Positions 9,270 to 20,824 of a stretch of DNA of 64,000 bases are shown piece after piece. The notes below the pieces were generated by a model. That model saw nothing but the letters and a program-made list of their open reading frames with translations. It was not told the DNA's origin and did no database searches. Source of the DNA: Oxalicibacterium flavum (GTDB lineage: Bacteria > Pseudomonadota > Gammaproteobacteria > Burkholderiales > Burkholderiaceae_D); NCBI RefSeq assembly GCF_014635065.1, contig NZ_BMCG01000003.1, positions 372,001-436,000 on the forward strand, written 5' to 3'. Numbering within the stretch: the first letter of the stretch is position 1; each line of letters begins with the position of its first letter. A program made the translations under genes and the position numbers.

Positions 9270-9803
9270 TTATTCCGTTCCGGCGGGAGCGATGCTGGTG
9301 GGAGGCTGGATCGACGCGACGCGGCGCAGGATCTGCTGCACGATGTCCGACTGCATGTCGCGGTAGAGCATGACTTCCTCGCCTTCCTTCGCCAGCACCT
9401 GGTTCTCGTTGTAGGTCATGTCGCGCTTGAGCGAAATTTGCGTTGGCGGCAGCAGTTCGACGTTGTGCTGGTCGCGCACGCGCACCGTGACGTGGTAATA
9501 GAGCGCGAATTCGCGCACGCGGCCCTGGCTGTTGAGGGACAGGATGGACTTCTGGCGCCGTTCGCTCGGGATGTCGAGGATCGCCTCGGCTTCTTCGCGG
9601 GTATCGACGATTTTCAGTTCGCCGCTGCCGCGAATGTTGCGACGCAGTTCGGCGCCCAGCGTCGAATTCTGCGGAATGTCGAGATAGATGCTCTTGAACG
9701 GCAGGTCGTCACCGAGCAGCGAGCCGCGCAGCTTGAAGCCGCAGGCCGACAGCAGAACGGTGGAACCCAGCGCGAGACAGAGAAGACGGCGGTTTTTCAG
9801 CAT
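9270..9803 (-). CDS. lptE: LPS-assembly lipoprotein LptE
   Basis: 177 residues. A lipoprotein signal ends in LLSAC, so mature lipidation would be at the Cys of ACGFKLRG. LptE plugs the LptD outer-membrane barrel that inserts lipopolysaccharide. The mature start GFKLRGSLLGDDLPFKSIYLDIP is characteristic, and the rest is the alternating strand pattern of the family. The ATG at 9803 places the signal peptide correctly. It sits between leuS and holA, the usual position. Confidence 0.92.
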   Translation of the reverse strand: MLKNRRLLCLALGSTVLLSACGFKLRGSLLGDDLPFKSIYLDIPQNSTLGAELRRNIRGSGELKIVDTREEAEAILDIPSERRQKSILSLNSQGRVREFALYYHVTVRVRDQHNVELLPPTQISLKRDMTYNENQVLAKEGEEVMLYRDMQSDIVQQILRRVASIQPPTSIAPAGTE

Positions 9804-9843
9804 GACGGAATCCTGCGGTTGAATGAGCGGCTCATGTAAGGGT

Positions 9844-12561
<2,718 letters not shown>

Positions 12562-12623
12562 TTATAGCGGTTCGCCCCTGCCGATGGCAGGCTTGCGCGC
12601 TGCCACGGCACTATCGGATTCAG

Positions 12624-12724
12624 ACGGATTTGCCTTCAAGCGTAGAACAAGGCGGGGTGCCGCAGGCAGTGCTGACGCACGGCAAGGTGCCCCAACGCAG
12701 TTATGCGCTTGAAGGCGAATCCGT
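12624..12724 (+). repeat. ~100-base inverted-repeat element between barstar gene and leuS
   Basis: Two 19-base arms, 12624-12642 and 12706-12724, are inverted copies with one mismatch (ACGGATTYGCCTTCAAGCG). Inside them GGGGTGCC (12655-12662) can pair with GGTGCCCC (12686-12693) using two central G-T wobbles, so the plus-strand RNA folds better than the minus. The element begins immediately beside the barstar stop codon. It may be an ERIC- or MITE-like dispersed repeat, or a processing/termination structure. Confidence 0.6.
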
Positions 12725-12725
12725 A

Positions 12726-13058
12726 TCAGGCCAGTTCGAGTGCGAGCGCCGGTTTCTCGCCGTAGTCGGCGTAGCGGTCGTTGATGGCGGCTATGCAGAA
12801 CTGCAGGTCGTCGAGGATCTCGGGCGCCGTGGCGCGCAGCGCGGCGGCGTTGGCGACGACGATGCGCAGCACCTCGTTCTGCTTGAGCCGGAAGCGCGTC
12901 ATGCCGTCGTCATCGCGCAGGTAGCTGAGGCAGTCAACCCAGGCATTCATGTTGTTGCCGTAGAACTCCGGGAAGCCGAACGCATCGCGGCAGGCGGCGT
13001 GGAAGGCCGGCCAGTCGCCGATCGCCGCGCCGTCGAGTCGGACCTCGGTCATCGTCAT
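12726..13058 (-). CDS. Barstar family protein
   Basis: 110 residues. The segment FHAACRDAFGFPEFYGNNMNAWVDCLSYL is the barstar fold signature, where the family makes its ribonuclease-binding helix. Classical barstar blocks barnase-type secreted RNases, but no barnase-like gene is seen nearby, so this is an orphan inhibitor or a regulator with another partner. Its ATG overlaps the exbD stop by four bases, implying translational coupling with exbBD. The acidic helical protein is cytoplasmic. Family assignment is strong; the target is unknown. Confidence 0.82.
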   Translation of the reverse strand: MTMTEVRLDGAAIGDWPAFHAACRDAFGFPEFYGNNMNAWVDCLSYLRDDDGMTRFRLKQNEVLRIVVANAAALRATAPEILDDLQFCIAAINDRYADYGEKPALALELA

Positions 13059-13495
13059 TGACCTGCCTGTGCCGACGCTTCCGCCGGCACCTCGGTGACG
13101 AAGCCCAGGCGCGTCAGCCCCTGCGATTGCGCGGCGGCCATCACCTGCGCGATGGTTTCGTAGCGCGTGTTGCGGTCGGCGCGCAATTGCACCTGCGGCT
13201 GCGGTTGCTGGGTGGCGGCCTTTTCGAGTTTCTGGCGCAGCTGGTCGAAGCTGACGGCATCGAGATTCCAGAAGATCCGGCCTTCGCCGTCGATGGACAG
13301 CGAAACGGTCGTCGGTTCGGCCGGTACCGGTTCCGATTGCGCGGCCGGCAGGTCGAGCTTGATCGCGTGCGTGAACAGCGGCGCGGCCAGGATGAAGATC
13401 ACCAGCAGCACCAGCATCACATCGACCATCGGCGTGACGTTGATCTCGGCCATCGGCGCCGGTTGCTTGTTGTCGTTGAAACCGCCGAAGCTCAT
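13055..13495 (-). CDS. exbD: ExbD/TolR family energy-transducing protein
   Basis: 146 residues. One N-terminal membrane helix (MVDVMLVLLVIFILAAPLF) carries the conserved Asp of PMVDVMLVLL, needed for proton use, followed by a periplasmic domain. ExbD works with ExbB to power TonB, or as TolR with TolQ to power TolA, across the envelope. The gene follows exbB by 7 bases and overlaps the barstar gene. No tonB or tolA is visible, so ExbD versus TolR is decided only by general similarity. Confidence 0.88.
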   Translation of the reverse strand: MSFGGFNDNKQPAPMAEINVTPMVDVMLVLLVIFILAAPLFTHAIKLDLPAAQSEPVPAEPTTVSLSIDGEGRIFWNLDAVSFDQLRQKLEKAATQQPQPQVQLRADRNTRYETIAQVMAAAQSQGLTRLGFVTEVPAEASAQAGQ

Positions 13496-13502
13496 GGCCG
13501 GC

Positions 13503-14198
13503 TCACGCGCGCTGGCCGACGCGCGCGCCGGTGGTCAGGTAGGCATGCAGGTCGTGCGCGAAGGCGTCGAGCTCGGCCAGCGTGATGCGGTTGACGCGCA
13601 CGAAGGCGTTGTAGGCGAGCACTGCCGGGATCGCGACCACCAGTCCGAGCGCCGTCATGATCAGCGCCTCGCCGACCGGGCCGGCGACCTTGTCGATCTG
13701 CACCGTGCCGGTTGCCGACACCGCGATCAGCGCATGATAGATGCCCCACACGGTGCCGAACAGGCCGACGAAGGGGGCGGTGGCGCCGACCGAGGCGAGC
13801 AGGGTGAGTCCGCTTTCGAGCCGCGCCGAGACGCGGTTGATTTCCTGCCGCAGCGTGCGCGTGATGAGTTCGCCGGGATCGGTGTTGGCATTGAGCGAGC
13901 CGGTCTGCGGCTTGAGGTTGGCGGCTTCCACGCTCTGCGCGGCCAGCGGCGTATAGACGTGTTCGCGATCCGCGCCGCGCAGGCCGGCGATCGCGTCCGG
14001 CAGCGACGGCGCCTGCCAGAAACGCTCGAGCGCCGAGGCGCTGCGGCGGATGCGCCACGAGCTCCAGGTCTTGGACAGGATGTAGAACCAGCTCAATATC
14101 GACATCGCCAGCAGCACGTAGGCTGCCGCGTGCGAGACCGCATCGCCCTGGGCCCAGTAGTGGGCGAGCCCCAAACCCTGATTCGCTGCAGTACCCAT
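13503..14198 (-). CDS. exbB: MotA/TolQ/ExbB proton channel family protein
   Basis: 231 residues with three membrane segments: near 20-45 (AAYVLLAMSILSWFYIL), then LTLLASVGATAPFVGLFGTVWGIYHAL and LIMTALGLVVAIPAVLAYN. The latter two are the hallmark ExbB/TolQ channel helices. With ExbD it forms the proton-driven motor for TonB-type transport. The ATG at 14198 gives the short cytoplasmic N-terminus usual for the family. dapB lies 37 bases upstream on the same strand. Confidence 0.9.
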   Translation of the reverse strand: MGTAANQGLGLAHYWAQGDAVSHAAAYVLLAMSILSWFYILSKTWSSWRIRRSASALERFWQAPSLPDAIAGLRGADREHVYTPLAAQSVEAANLKPQTGSLNANTDPGELITRTLRQEINRVSARLESGLTLLASVGATAPFVGLFGTVWGIYHALIAVSATGTVQIDKVAGPVGEALIMTALGLVVAIPAVLAYNAFVRVNRITLAELDAFAHDLHAYLTTGARVGQRA

Positions 14199-14235
14199 GT
14201 CGTTGAATCCGGTTGGCTGGTAATGAAAAAGGGGA

Positions 14236-15042
14236 TCAGCGCAGGCCGAGCACGTCCTGCATGTCGTACAGGCCGGTCTGCTTGTCGGCCAGGAAGCGTG
14301 CCGCGCGCAGGCTGCCGGTCGCGTACGATACGCGGCTCGACGACTTGTGCGAAATCTCGATGCGCTCGCCGATGCCGGCGAACAGCACGGTGTGGTCGCC
14401 GATGATGTCGCCGCCGCGCACGGTCGCAAAGCCGATGGACGACGGATCGCGCGGGCCGGTCACGCCTTCGCGCGCCCATACCGCGACATCGTTGAGGTCC
14501 TTGCCGAGCGCGCCGGCGATCACCTCGCCCATCTTGATCGCGGTGCCGGACGGTGCATCGACCTTGTGGCGGTGGTGCGCTTCGATGATCTCGATGTCGT
14601 AGCCTTCGGAGAAATTCTTCGCCGCCATTTCGAGCAGCTTCATCGTCACGTTGACGCCCACGCTCATGTTGGGCGCGAACACGATGGCGGTCTTTTCGGC
14701 AGCCCTGGCGATGGCAGCCTTGCCGTCGGCGTCGAAGCCGGTGGTGCCGATGATCATCCTGATGCCGTGCGCCGCGCAGTATTCGAGATGCGCGAGCGTG
14801 CCTTCGGGGCGCGTGAAGTCGATCAGGAAGCCGGCTTTCGCCAGGCCCTTGGACCGGTCGGATTCGATCGCCACGCCGGCCGGTTTGCCGAGGAAGGCGC
14901 CGGCATCCTGGCCGATGGCGGGGGAAGAGGGGATGTCGAGCGCGCCGGCCAGCGTGGCGTCCGGTGCGTTGGCAATGGCTTCGACCAGCATCTGGCCCAT
15001 GCGGCCGGAAGCGCCGGCCACCGCGATGTTGAGTTGAGTCAT
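14236..15042 (-). CDS. dapB: 4-hydroxy-tetrahydrodipicolinate reductase
   Basis: 268 residues. It reduces the dipicolinate precursor with NAD(P)H in the lysine/diaminopimelate pathway. The nucleotide site GASGRMGQ is at 10-17, and the catalytic motif [15 protein letters not shown] in the second half carries the proton-donor His and the substrate-binding Lys. The ATG at 15042 yields the standard [13 protein letters not shown] start. bamE ends 13 bases upstream, so both are likely on one transcript. Confidence 0.95.
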   Translation of the reverse strand: MTQLNIAVAGASGRMGQMLVEAIANAPDATLAGALDIPSSPAIGQDAGAFLGKPAGVAIESDRSKGLAKAGFLIDFTRPEGTLAHLEYCAAHGIRMIIGTTGFDADGKAAIARAAEKTAIVFAPNMSVGVNVTMKLLEMAAKNFSEGYDIEIIEAHHRHKVDAPSGTAIKMGEVIAGALGKDLNDVAVWAREGVTGPRDPSSIGFATVRGGDIIGDHTVLFAGIGERIEISHKSSSRVSYATGSLRAARFLADKQTGLYDMQDVLGLR

Positions 15043-15055
15043 GAGGTGGATGGGA

Positions 15056-15604
15056 TTATTTCTTCTTGGCCTTGTCGGCGATGCGGTCGAGGTAATCCTG
15101 TTCGGTCGGCAGGTCGTCGCCACCCTCGAAGCTCGATACCACGCCATCCTTGAAATGCACGGTCACGTGGCTGGTCGTGACCTCGCCGTTGCCCTTCTGC
15201 AGACGGAACGCATAATCCCAGCGATCGGCGTGGAATACATCGGTCAGCAGCGGCGTGCCGAGCAGGAACACCACCTGGTCCTGCGTCATGCCAGGCTTGA
15301 GCTGGGCCACCATTTCCTGCGAGACAAAGTTGCCTTGCTGGATGTCGGGACGATAGGGGCGCAGGAAGCCGAGGAAGCGCTTTTCCTTGACCGTCTGCAC
15401 GCCGCCTGCCGTGGCTGCCTTGGCATCGCTCTTTGCCTTGTCGCCGTCTGCCGCCGCAGCCGGCTGGCTGGCGGCCACCGGAGTTGGCTCCTCCATCAGC
15501 GGATTCTTCTTGGTCGCGCAGCCTGCGACAAGTACGGCCAGCGCCGCGCACAGAACGCTGGCGGCTGCCGGGAAGCGGCCGGATTGGAAAGGCAGGTGGG
15601 GCAT
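15056..15604 (-). CDS. bamE: Outer-membrane protein assembly factor BamE (lipoprotein)
   Basis: 182 residues. The signal peptide ends LVAGC, predicting lipidation at the Cys of GCATKK. A low-complexity Ala/Lys-rich linker (~35-70) precedes the SmpA/OmlA fold: [33 protein letters not shown]. BamE supports the Bam complex that folds outer-membrane barrels. It is divergent from fur, the arrangement standard in beta- and gammaproteobacteria. Confidence 0.93.
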   Translation of the reverse strand: MPHLPFQSGRFPAAASVLCAALAVLVAGCATKKNPLMEEPTPVAASQPAAAADGDKAKSDAKAATAGGVQTVKEKRFLGFLRPYRPDIQQGNFVSQEMVAQLKPGMTQDQVVFLLGTPLLTDVFHADRWDYAFRLQKGNGEVTTSHVTVHFKDGVVSSFEGGDDLPTEQDYLDRIADKAKKK

Positions 15605-15619
15605 AGGGAATCTCGGTGG

Positions 15620-15667
15620 TTGAGCAATACTATGAAAACGCTATATGATAAGGCAGATATTCATTAC
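15620..15667 (+). promoter_or_regulatory. fur promoter with partial Fur box
   Basis: A -35 TTGAGC (15620-15625) and -10 TATGAT (15644-15649) are 18 bases apart, predicting a start near 15656. Just there GATATTCATTAC (15656-15667) matches 10 of 12 bases of the GATAATCATTAT half of a Fur box. This suggests iron-dependent self-repression, though the left third of the 19-mer is not conserved. Confidence 0.45.
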
Positions 15668-15679
15668 GTGAGCAAGAAC

Positions 15680-16105
15680 ATGCCCAACAATCCATCCGAA
15701 CTCAAAGCCAGCGGCCTCAAGGCGACGCTGCCCCGTCTGAAGATCCTCGATATCTTTCAGAACGCCAAGGTGCGCCACCTGAGCGCCGAAGACGTCTACA
15801 AGATGTTGCTGGCCGATAATCTCGATGTCGGTCTGGCGACCGTCTATCGCGTGCTGACGCAGTTCGAGCAAGCCGGCATCCTGCAGCGCAATCACTTCGA
15901 AACCGGCAAGGCCGTGTTCGAACTGAACGAAGGTTCGCACCACGACCACCTGGTCTGTCTCGATTGCGGCAAGGTCGAAGAGTTCTACGACGAGGAAATC
16001 GAAAAACGCCAGGTGCGCATCGCCCAGCAGTACGGCTTCGAGATCGCCGACCATGCACTGGCGCTGTACGGCCACTGCAAGGATTGCCAGAAGAAAAAGA
16101 AATAA
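15680..16105 (+). CDS. fur: Ferric uptake regulator
   Basis: 141 residues. A winged-helix DNA-binding domain (~1-82, [33 protein letters not shown]) is followed by a dimerisation/metal domain with [11 protein letters not shown] (C93, C96) and GHCKDC (C133, C136). Fur with Fe2+ represses iron-uptake genes. The ATG at 15680 is preferred because the predicted -10 (15644-15649) lies downstream of the alternative ATG at 15632. A hairpin terminator follows. Confidence 0.95.
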   Translation: MPNNPSELKASGLKATLPRLKILDIFQNAKVRHLSAEDVYKMLLADNLDVGLATVYRVLTQFEQAGILQRNHFETGKAVFELNEGSHHDHLVCLDCGKVEEFYDEEIEKRQVRIAQQYGFEIADHALALYGHCKDCQKKKK

Positions 16106-16124
16106 AAGAAACGCGCTTCATGCA

Positions 16125-16158
16125 AAAGCCGCTCTCCGCAGGGACGAGCGGCTTTTTT
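16125..16158. terminator. Bidirectional terminator between fur and hrcA
   Basis: A 10-bp stem pairs AAAGCCGCTC (16125-16134) with GAGCGGCTTT (16146-16155), with an 11-base loop and a T run to 16158. The A run on the left arm gives a T run for the minus-strand transcript, so it can serve both convergent genes. Confidence 0.85.
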
Positions 16159-16167
16159 GTTGGCAGG

Positions 16168-17196
16168 TCAGCCGGACGAGTGGCTGAGCGCGTTCGACAG
16201 CAGCTTGGCCGTGATGTCGACGATCGGGATCACGCGTTCGTAGGCCATGCGCGTCGGTCCGATCACGCCCAGCGTGCCGACCACCTTGCCGTTGACGCTG
16301 TAGGGCGAGGTCACCACGCTCATCTGGTCCATCGGCACCAGGTTCGATTCGCCGCCGATGAAGATCTGCACGCCGCTGGCCTTGTTGGAGCTGTCGAGCA
16401 GCTGCATCAGGCTGGTCTTCTGCTCGAACAGTTCGAACAACCGGCGCAGCGAGGCCATGTTGGACGACAGGTCGGTCACGCTCAGCAGATTGCGTTCGCC
16501 CGAGATCACGACGTCCTCGCTGCTGTCGTTCATGGCGTCGCTGCCGGCTTCGACCGCGATCTGCATCAGGCGCGTCATGTCGTCGCGCAACTGCTGCAGT
16601 TCGCCTTGCAGACGCAGCTTGACCTCGTCGAAGCTGAGGCCGCCGTAATGCTGGTTGATGAAGTTGGCGGCCTGCACCAACTGCGAGGGCGTGTAGTCGG
16701 TTTCGGTCAGCAGCAGGCGGTTCTGCACGTCGCCGGTGGGGCCGACGATCACCAGCAGGATGCGCTTTTCGGACAGGCGCAGGAAATCGATCTGCTGGAA
16801 CACCGATTCGCGGCGCGGTGTCATCACGATGCCGGCGAACTCGGACAGCGACGACAGGATCTGCGCCGCATTGGAAATCACCTTCTGCGACGAACCCGTG
16901 TGCAGCGACGACTGCAGTTTCGATTCGACGCTGCTGTGATCGATGGTCTGCACCGTCAGCAGGGTATCGACGAACACGCGGTAGCCGCGCGGCGTCGGCA
17001 CGCGGCCGGCCGAGGTGTGCGGGCTGGCGACGAACCCCATTTCCTCCAGGTCCGCCATCACGTTGCGGATGGTGGCCGGCGACAGCTCCAGTCCGGAAAT
17101 GCGTGACAGTTCGCGCGAACCGACCGGCTGGCCGTCCGCGATATAGCGTTCGATCAGAGCCTTGAGCAGGGTTTGGGCGCGATTGTCGAGTTGCAT
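16168..17196 (-). CDS. hrcA: Heat-inducible transcription repressor HrcA
   Basis: 342 residues from the ATG at 17196; an ATG three codons upstream at 17205 is also possible. The N-terminal winged helix ([43 protein letters not shown]) binds CIRCE operators, and the rest is the GAF-like inserted dimerisation domain. HrcA represses groESL-type operons and is kept active by GroEL. No CIRCE inverted repeat was found before grpE, dnaK or hrcA here, so its targets are probably elsewhere. A TACAAT -10-like box at 17211-17206 would give a very short leader. Confidence 0.93.
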   Translation of the reverse strand: MQLDNRAQTLLKALIERYIADGQPVGSRELSRISGLELSPATIRNVMADLEEMGFVASPHTSAGRVPTPRGYRVFVDTLLTVQTIDHSSVESKLQSSLHTGSSQKVISNAAQILSSLSEFAGIVMTPRRESVFQQIDFLRLSEKRILLVIVGPTGDVQNRLLLTETDYTPSQLVQAANFINQHYGGLSFDEVKLRLQGELQQLRDDMTRLMQIAVEAGSDAMNDSSEDVVISGERNLLSVTDLSSNMASLRRLFELFEQKTSLMQLLDSSNKASGVQIFIGGESNLVPMDQMSVVTSPYSVNGKVVGTLGVIGPTRMAYERVIPIVDITAKLLSNALSHSSG

Positions 17197-17321
17197 GGTG
17201 AGCATATTGTAAAGAGTCGCAATGCCGTCCGGCAAGCAGTCGGACGACGCTTGCACCGTATCACACTCAACATGCCGGCATGGCCGGAAATCTCAAGAGC
17301 GGAACCGCCGCGCGCCAGGCA

Positions 17322-18017
17322 TCAGGCCGGCTGCCGCAGCCAACGGTCGATATCGTGCAGCGTGGTGAACTGCGCGGCCGGCACGATGTGATCGGGCAAG
17401 GTTCGGCCGAAGCGGTTCATCCAGCCTGCCTGCAGGCCGGCATTCCGCGCACCGGCCACATCGAGCAGCGGATCGTCGCCCACGTAGAGCGTCTCGCCGG
17501 GTGCCACGCCGAGTGCTTCGCAGGCGGCGAGGAAAATGGCGGGATCGGGTTTGGCGCTGCCGAACTGGCGCGCGGCGAAGGAGGCCCTGAAGTGATGCGC
17601 GAGGCCGATGGCCTGCAGATCGGCAAAGCCGTTCGACACCGAGCCCAGCAGGTGGCGGTGGCCGAGGCTGGCGAGGCCCGAAGCGACGTCGTCGAACGGC
17701 GTGACGGCATTGCGTGCCTCCGAAAAGACGGCCATGGCCTGCAGCATGCGCGCGGTGTCCTCGCCGCATTCCTCGCAGGCACGGGTCAGCGTGGCATGGC
17801 GCAATGCCCACAGGTCGTAGCGGTAGCGCGGATCGGTCGGCAGCAGGTCGGCGCGCAGCGCACGCAGACCGTCCTGCGTAAAACGCTGCGTCACGCCCGG
17901 CGCATGGATGGCCAGCCATTCGTACAGCGTGTTTTCGGCGCGCTTGATGACCGCATCGAGCGGCCACAGGGTGTCGTCGAGGTCGAACAGGACTGCCTTG
18001 ATCGGAGGAGTTGTCAT
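17322..18017 (-). CDS. HAD superfamily phosphatase (YjjG/pyrimidine 5'-nucleotidase-like)
   Basis: 231 residues. HAD motif I is FDLDDTLW with nucleophile D12 and D14; motif II is SVSNGF; motif III Lys is in FGSAKPDPAIF; motif IV is YVGDDPLLDVAGARNAG. The helical cap lies between ~20 and 95. The sequence resembles cytoplasmic nucleotidases and phosphoglycolate-type phosphatases; the substrate is not certain. It is divergent from nadK, with 96 bases between starts. Confidence 0.85.
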   Translation of the reverse strand: MTTPPIKAVLFDLDDTLWPLDAVIKRAENTLYEWLAIHAPGVTQRFTQDGLRALRADLLPTDPRYRYDLWALRHATLTRACEECGEDTARMLQAMAVFSEARNAVTPFDDVASGLASLGHRHLLGSVSNGFADLQAIGLAHHFRASFAARQFGSAKPDPAIFLAACEALGVAPGETLYVGDDPLLDVAGARNAGLQAGWMNRFGRTLPDHIVPAAQFTTLHDIDRWLRQPA

Positions 18018-18113
18018 GCGTCGCGAGGGCCATGCGCGCGCCGTGTCTTTTGCGCGAATGGGCCGGTGTCCGGGTGCAATGGAATAACAAATTATGGTCT
18101 AATCTGCTGCATC

Positions 18114-19031
18114 ATGTTTCCCACCCCTCATTCCACTCCCTTGCCGCGTTTCCAGACCATTGCCATCGTCGGCAAATACATGGCCGGCGGTACCGCGCAG
18201 TCGCTGATGCAGATTGCGGATTGTCTCGATGCGACCGGCCGTCGCGTGCTGTTCGAAGCCGAGACCGTGCAGAATTTCTCGCTGGTCGGCTACGAGTCGA
18301 AATCGCTGCGCGAGATCGGCGAATCGGCGGATGCCGTCATCATCGTCGGCGGCGACGGCACCATGCTCGGCATCGCACGCCAGCTGGCGCCGTTCGACGT
18401 GCCGCTGATCGGCGTCAACCAGGGCCGGCTCGGCTTCATGACCGACGTTTCGCTCGACCGCATGATGCCGATGCTGCAGGAAATGCTGAACGGCTCCGTC
18501 GTCTCCGAAAAACGTACCCTGCTCGAAGGCGTGATCATGCGCGACGATGTGGTCACGCATCACAACTTGGCGCTCAACGACGTGGTGCTGTCGCGCGGTT
18601 CCGGCTCCGGCATGATCGAACTGCACGTCGAGGTCGACGGCAACTTCATGTACAACCAGCGTTCCGACGGCCTGATCGTGGCGACGCCGACCGGTTCCAC
18701 CGCCTATGCGCTGTCGGCCGGCGGGCCGATTCTGCACCCGAGCGTGCATGGCATCGCGATGGTGCCGATCGCGCCGCATGCGCTGTCGAACCGGCCGATC
18801 GTGGTGCCCGATTCGAGCGAGATCGTGATCCAGGTGCTCGGCGGTCGCGAGGCCAACATCAATTTCGACATGCAGTCGGTGGCTCGCCTGCAGGACTATG
18901 ACCGCATCGTCGTCAAGCGCTCCGAGCACGCGGCGACCTTCCTGCATCCTTACGGCTGGAATTACTACGATACCTTGCGCGAGAAGCTGCACTGGAACGA
19001 GTATCTGTCTGTCGAGGGACGGTTAAAATAA
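18114..19031 (+). CDS. nadK: NAD kinase
   Basis: 305 residues. It phosphorylates NAD+ to NADP+. The kinase motif GGDGT is at 79-83, the NE-type motif appears as LNDVVLSRG, and the C-terminal domain has TPTGSTAYALSAGGPILHP. Length matches the family. A TCTAAT box at 18098-18103 lies 10 bases before the ATG, so the leader may be only a few bases long; no clear -35 or Shine-Dalgarno is seen. recN begins 67 bases downstream, a conserved neighbour. Confidence 0.94.
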   Translation: MFPTPHSTPLPRFQTIAIVGKYMAGGTAQSLMQIADCLDATGRRVLFEAETVQNFSLVGYESKSLREIGESADAVIIVGGDGTMLGIARQLAPFDVPLIGVNQGRLGFMTDVSLDRMMPMLQEMLNGSVVSEKRTLLEGVIMRDDVVTHHNLALNDVVLSRGSGSGMIELHVEVDGNFMYNQRSDGLIVATPTGSTAYALSAGGPILHPSVHGIAMVPIAPHALSNRPIVVPDSSEIVIQVLGGREANINFDMQSVARLQDYDRIVVKRSEHAATFLHPYGWNYYDTLREKLHWNEYLSVEGRLK

Positions 19032-19098
19032 TCGCCGCCGCGCGGCTTTCACACGCCGCGCAGGCGGACGAACAACGACACAGGGCCGATTCCATTCC

Positions 19099-20748
19099 AT
19101 GCTGCGCACGCTTTCCATTCGCGATTTCGTCATTGTCGATGCCATCGATCTCGAGTTTTCCGCGGGATTTTCGGTGTTCACGGGCGAGACCGGCGCCGGC
19201 AAATCCATTCTGATCGATGCACTGGCCCTGGCGCTCGGCGGGCGCGGCGATGCCAGCGTGGTGCGCGAGGGCGCGGCCAAGGCCGACATCACGGCGGAAT
19301 TCGCCGCTGGTCCCGAGCTCGACGCCTGGCTGGCCGACAACGCCTTTGCCAACGAGGACGGTGGCGCGCTGCTGCGGCGCGTGATCGACAGCGCCGGCCG
19401 TTCGCGCGCATTCATCAACGGCATCGCCGCCACCGCCACCCAGCTGCGCGAACTCGGCGAGAAATTGGTCGACATCCACGGCCAGCACGCACACCAGTCG
19501 CTGCTGAAGGCCGACGCGCAGCGTGTGCTGCTCGACAATCAGGCCGGCCTGCAGGAGGAGGCGAAAGCCGTGGCCGCCGCCTACAAGGCGTGGCGCGCGC
19601 TGGCGAAACAGCGCGAGGAATTCGAAACCAATGCGAAGAACGTGTTGCTCGAGCGCGAACGCCTCGAATGGCAGGTCGGCGAGCTCGAGAAGCTAGCGCC
19701 CAGGGCCGGCGAATGGAGCGAGATCAGCGCCGAGCACAGCCGCCTGTCGCATGCGGCCTCGCTGATCGAGGGCGCGCAGGAAGCCCTGCAGGCGATTTCC
19801 GAATCCGATGCCGCGCCCATCCTGTCGCAGCTGTCGGCCATCAATTCCCGCCTCGGCAAGCTGGTTGATCTCGATGCCGGCCTGCAGCCGGTGCTCGACG
19901 TGCTGGAGCCCGCGCGCATCCAGTTGCAGGAAGCGGTCTATGCGCTCAACGATTACCTGTCCCGCATCGAGCTCGACCCGGCACGGCTGCGCCAGGTCGA
20001 AACCCGGCTCGAAGACCTGCACGCGGCCTCGCGCAAGTTCCACATCGACGCCGACGCGCTGCCTCAGGAGCTCGACAATTTGTCGGCGCAACTCCAGCAG
20101 CTGGCCGACGCCAGCGACCTCGATGCCTTGCGCGCGCAGGAGGACAAACTGAAGGCGGCCTACATGGCGGCAGCGCAAAAACTGTCCAAGGCGCGTGCCA
20201 AGGCGGCCAAGGCGCTGGGCGCGGCGGTCACCACGGCGATGCAGGAACTGAGCATGGCCGGCGGCCGTTTCGAGATTGCGCTGCAATCGTGCGAGCCGGC
20301 GTCCTTCGGCCTGGAACAGGTCGAATTCCTGGTGGCCGGCCATGCCGGCACCACGCCGCGTCCGCTCGCCAAGGTCGCTTCGGGCGGCGAACTGGCGCGC
20401 ATCTCGCTAGCGATCTCGGTCATCGCATCGAGCGCGACGGCGACGCCGACCCTGATCTTCGACGAGGTCGACAGCGGCATCGGCGGCGGCGTGGCCGAAG
20501 TCGTCGGCCGCCTGCTGCGCAGGCTCGGGCAGGAGCGCCAGGTACTGTGCGTGACGCACCTGCCGCAGGTCGCCAGCCAGGCCAACCGGCATTTCGAGGT
20601 CAGCAAGCGCAACAGCGACGGCAAGACGGTCTCGACCATCGCCGCGCTTGATGCCGAGGCGCGCGTGGAGGAAATCGCGCGCATGCTGGGCGGGCTCGAA
20701 ATCACTGCCACCACGCGCTCGCATGCGCGCGAACTGCTGGCCGGTTGA
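19099..20748 (+). CDS. recN: DNA repair protein RecN
   Basis: 549 residues, an SMC-like ATPase. Walker A is GETGAGKS at 29-36, the ABC signature is VASGGELARISLA, and Walker B is TLIFDEVDSGIGG near the C-terminus. Between them are two coiled-coil arms (~150-220 and ~270-370). RecN helps tether DNA ends during double-strand break repair and is SOS-induced in many bacteria, but no CTGT-N8-ACAG LexA box is seen between 19032 and 19098. Confidence 0.95.
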   Translation: MLRTLSIRDFVIVDAIDLEFSAGFSVFTGETGAGKSILIDALALALGGRGDASVVREGAAKADITAEFAAGPELDAWLADNAFANEDGGALLRRVIDSAGRSRAFINGIAATATQLRELGEKLVDIHGQHAHQSLLKADAQRVLLDNQAGLQEEAKAVAAAYKAWRALAKQREEFETNAKNVLLERERLEWQVGELEKLAPRAGEWSEISAEHSRLSHAASLIEGAQEALQAISESDAAPILSQLSAINSRLGKLVDLDAGLQPVLDVLEPARIQLQEAVYALNDYLSRIELDPARLRQVETRLEDLHAASRKFHIDADALPQELDNLSAQLQQLADASDLDALRAQEDKLKAAYMAAAQKLSKARAKAAKALGAAVTTAMQELSMAGGRFEIALQSCEPASFGLEQVEFLVAGHAGTTPRPLAKVASGGELARISLAISVIASSATATPTLIFDEVDSGIGGGVAEVVGRLLRRLGQERQVLCVTHLPQVASQANRHFEVSKRNSDGKTVSTIAALDAEARVEEIARMLGGLEITATTRSHARELLAG

Positions 20749-20824
20749 ACCGGTTTTGAACCAAACCGCGGCGCCGCCATCCATCCCTGCATCGCCCTTG
20801 CTCCGAGGAGTCCAGAACACCGCC

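Noticed and set aside
19032-19098. LexA box before recN
   Set aside because: No CTGT-N8-ACAG or near match is present in the short gap, although recN is SOS-controlled in other bacteria.
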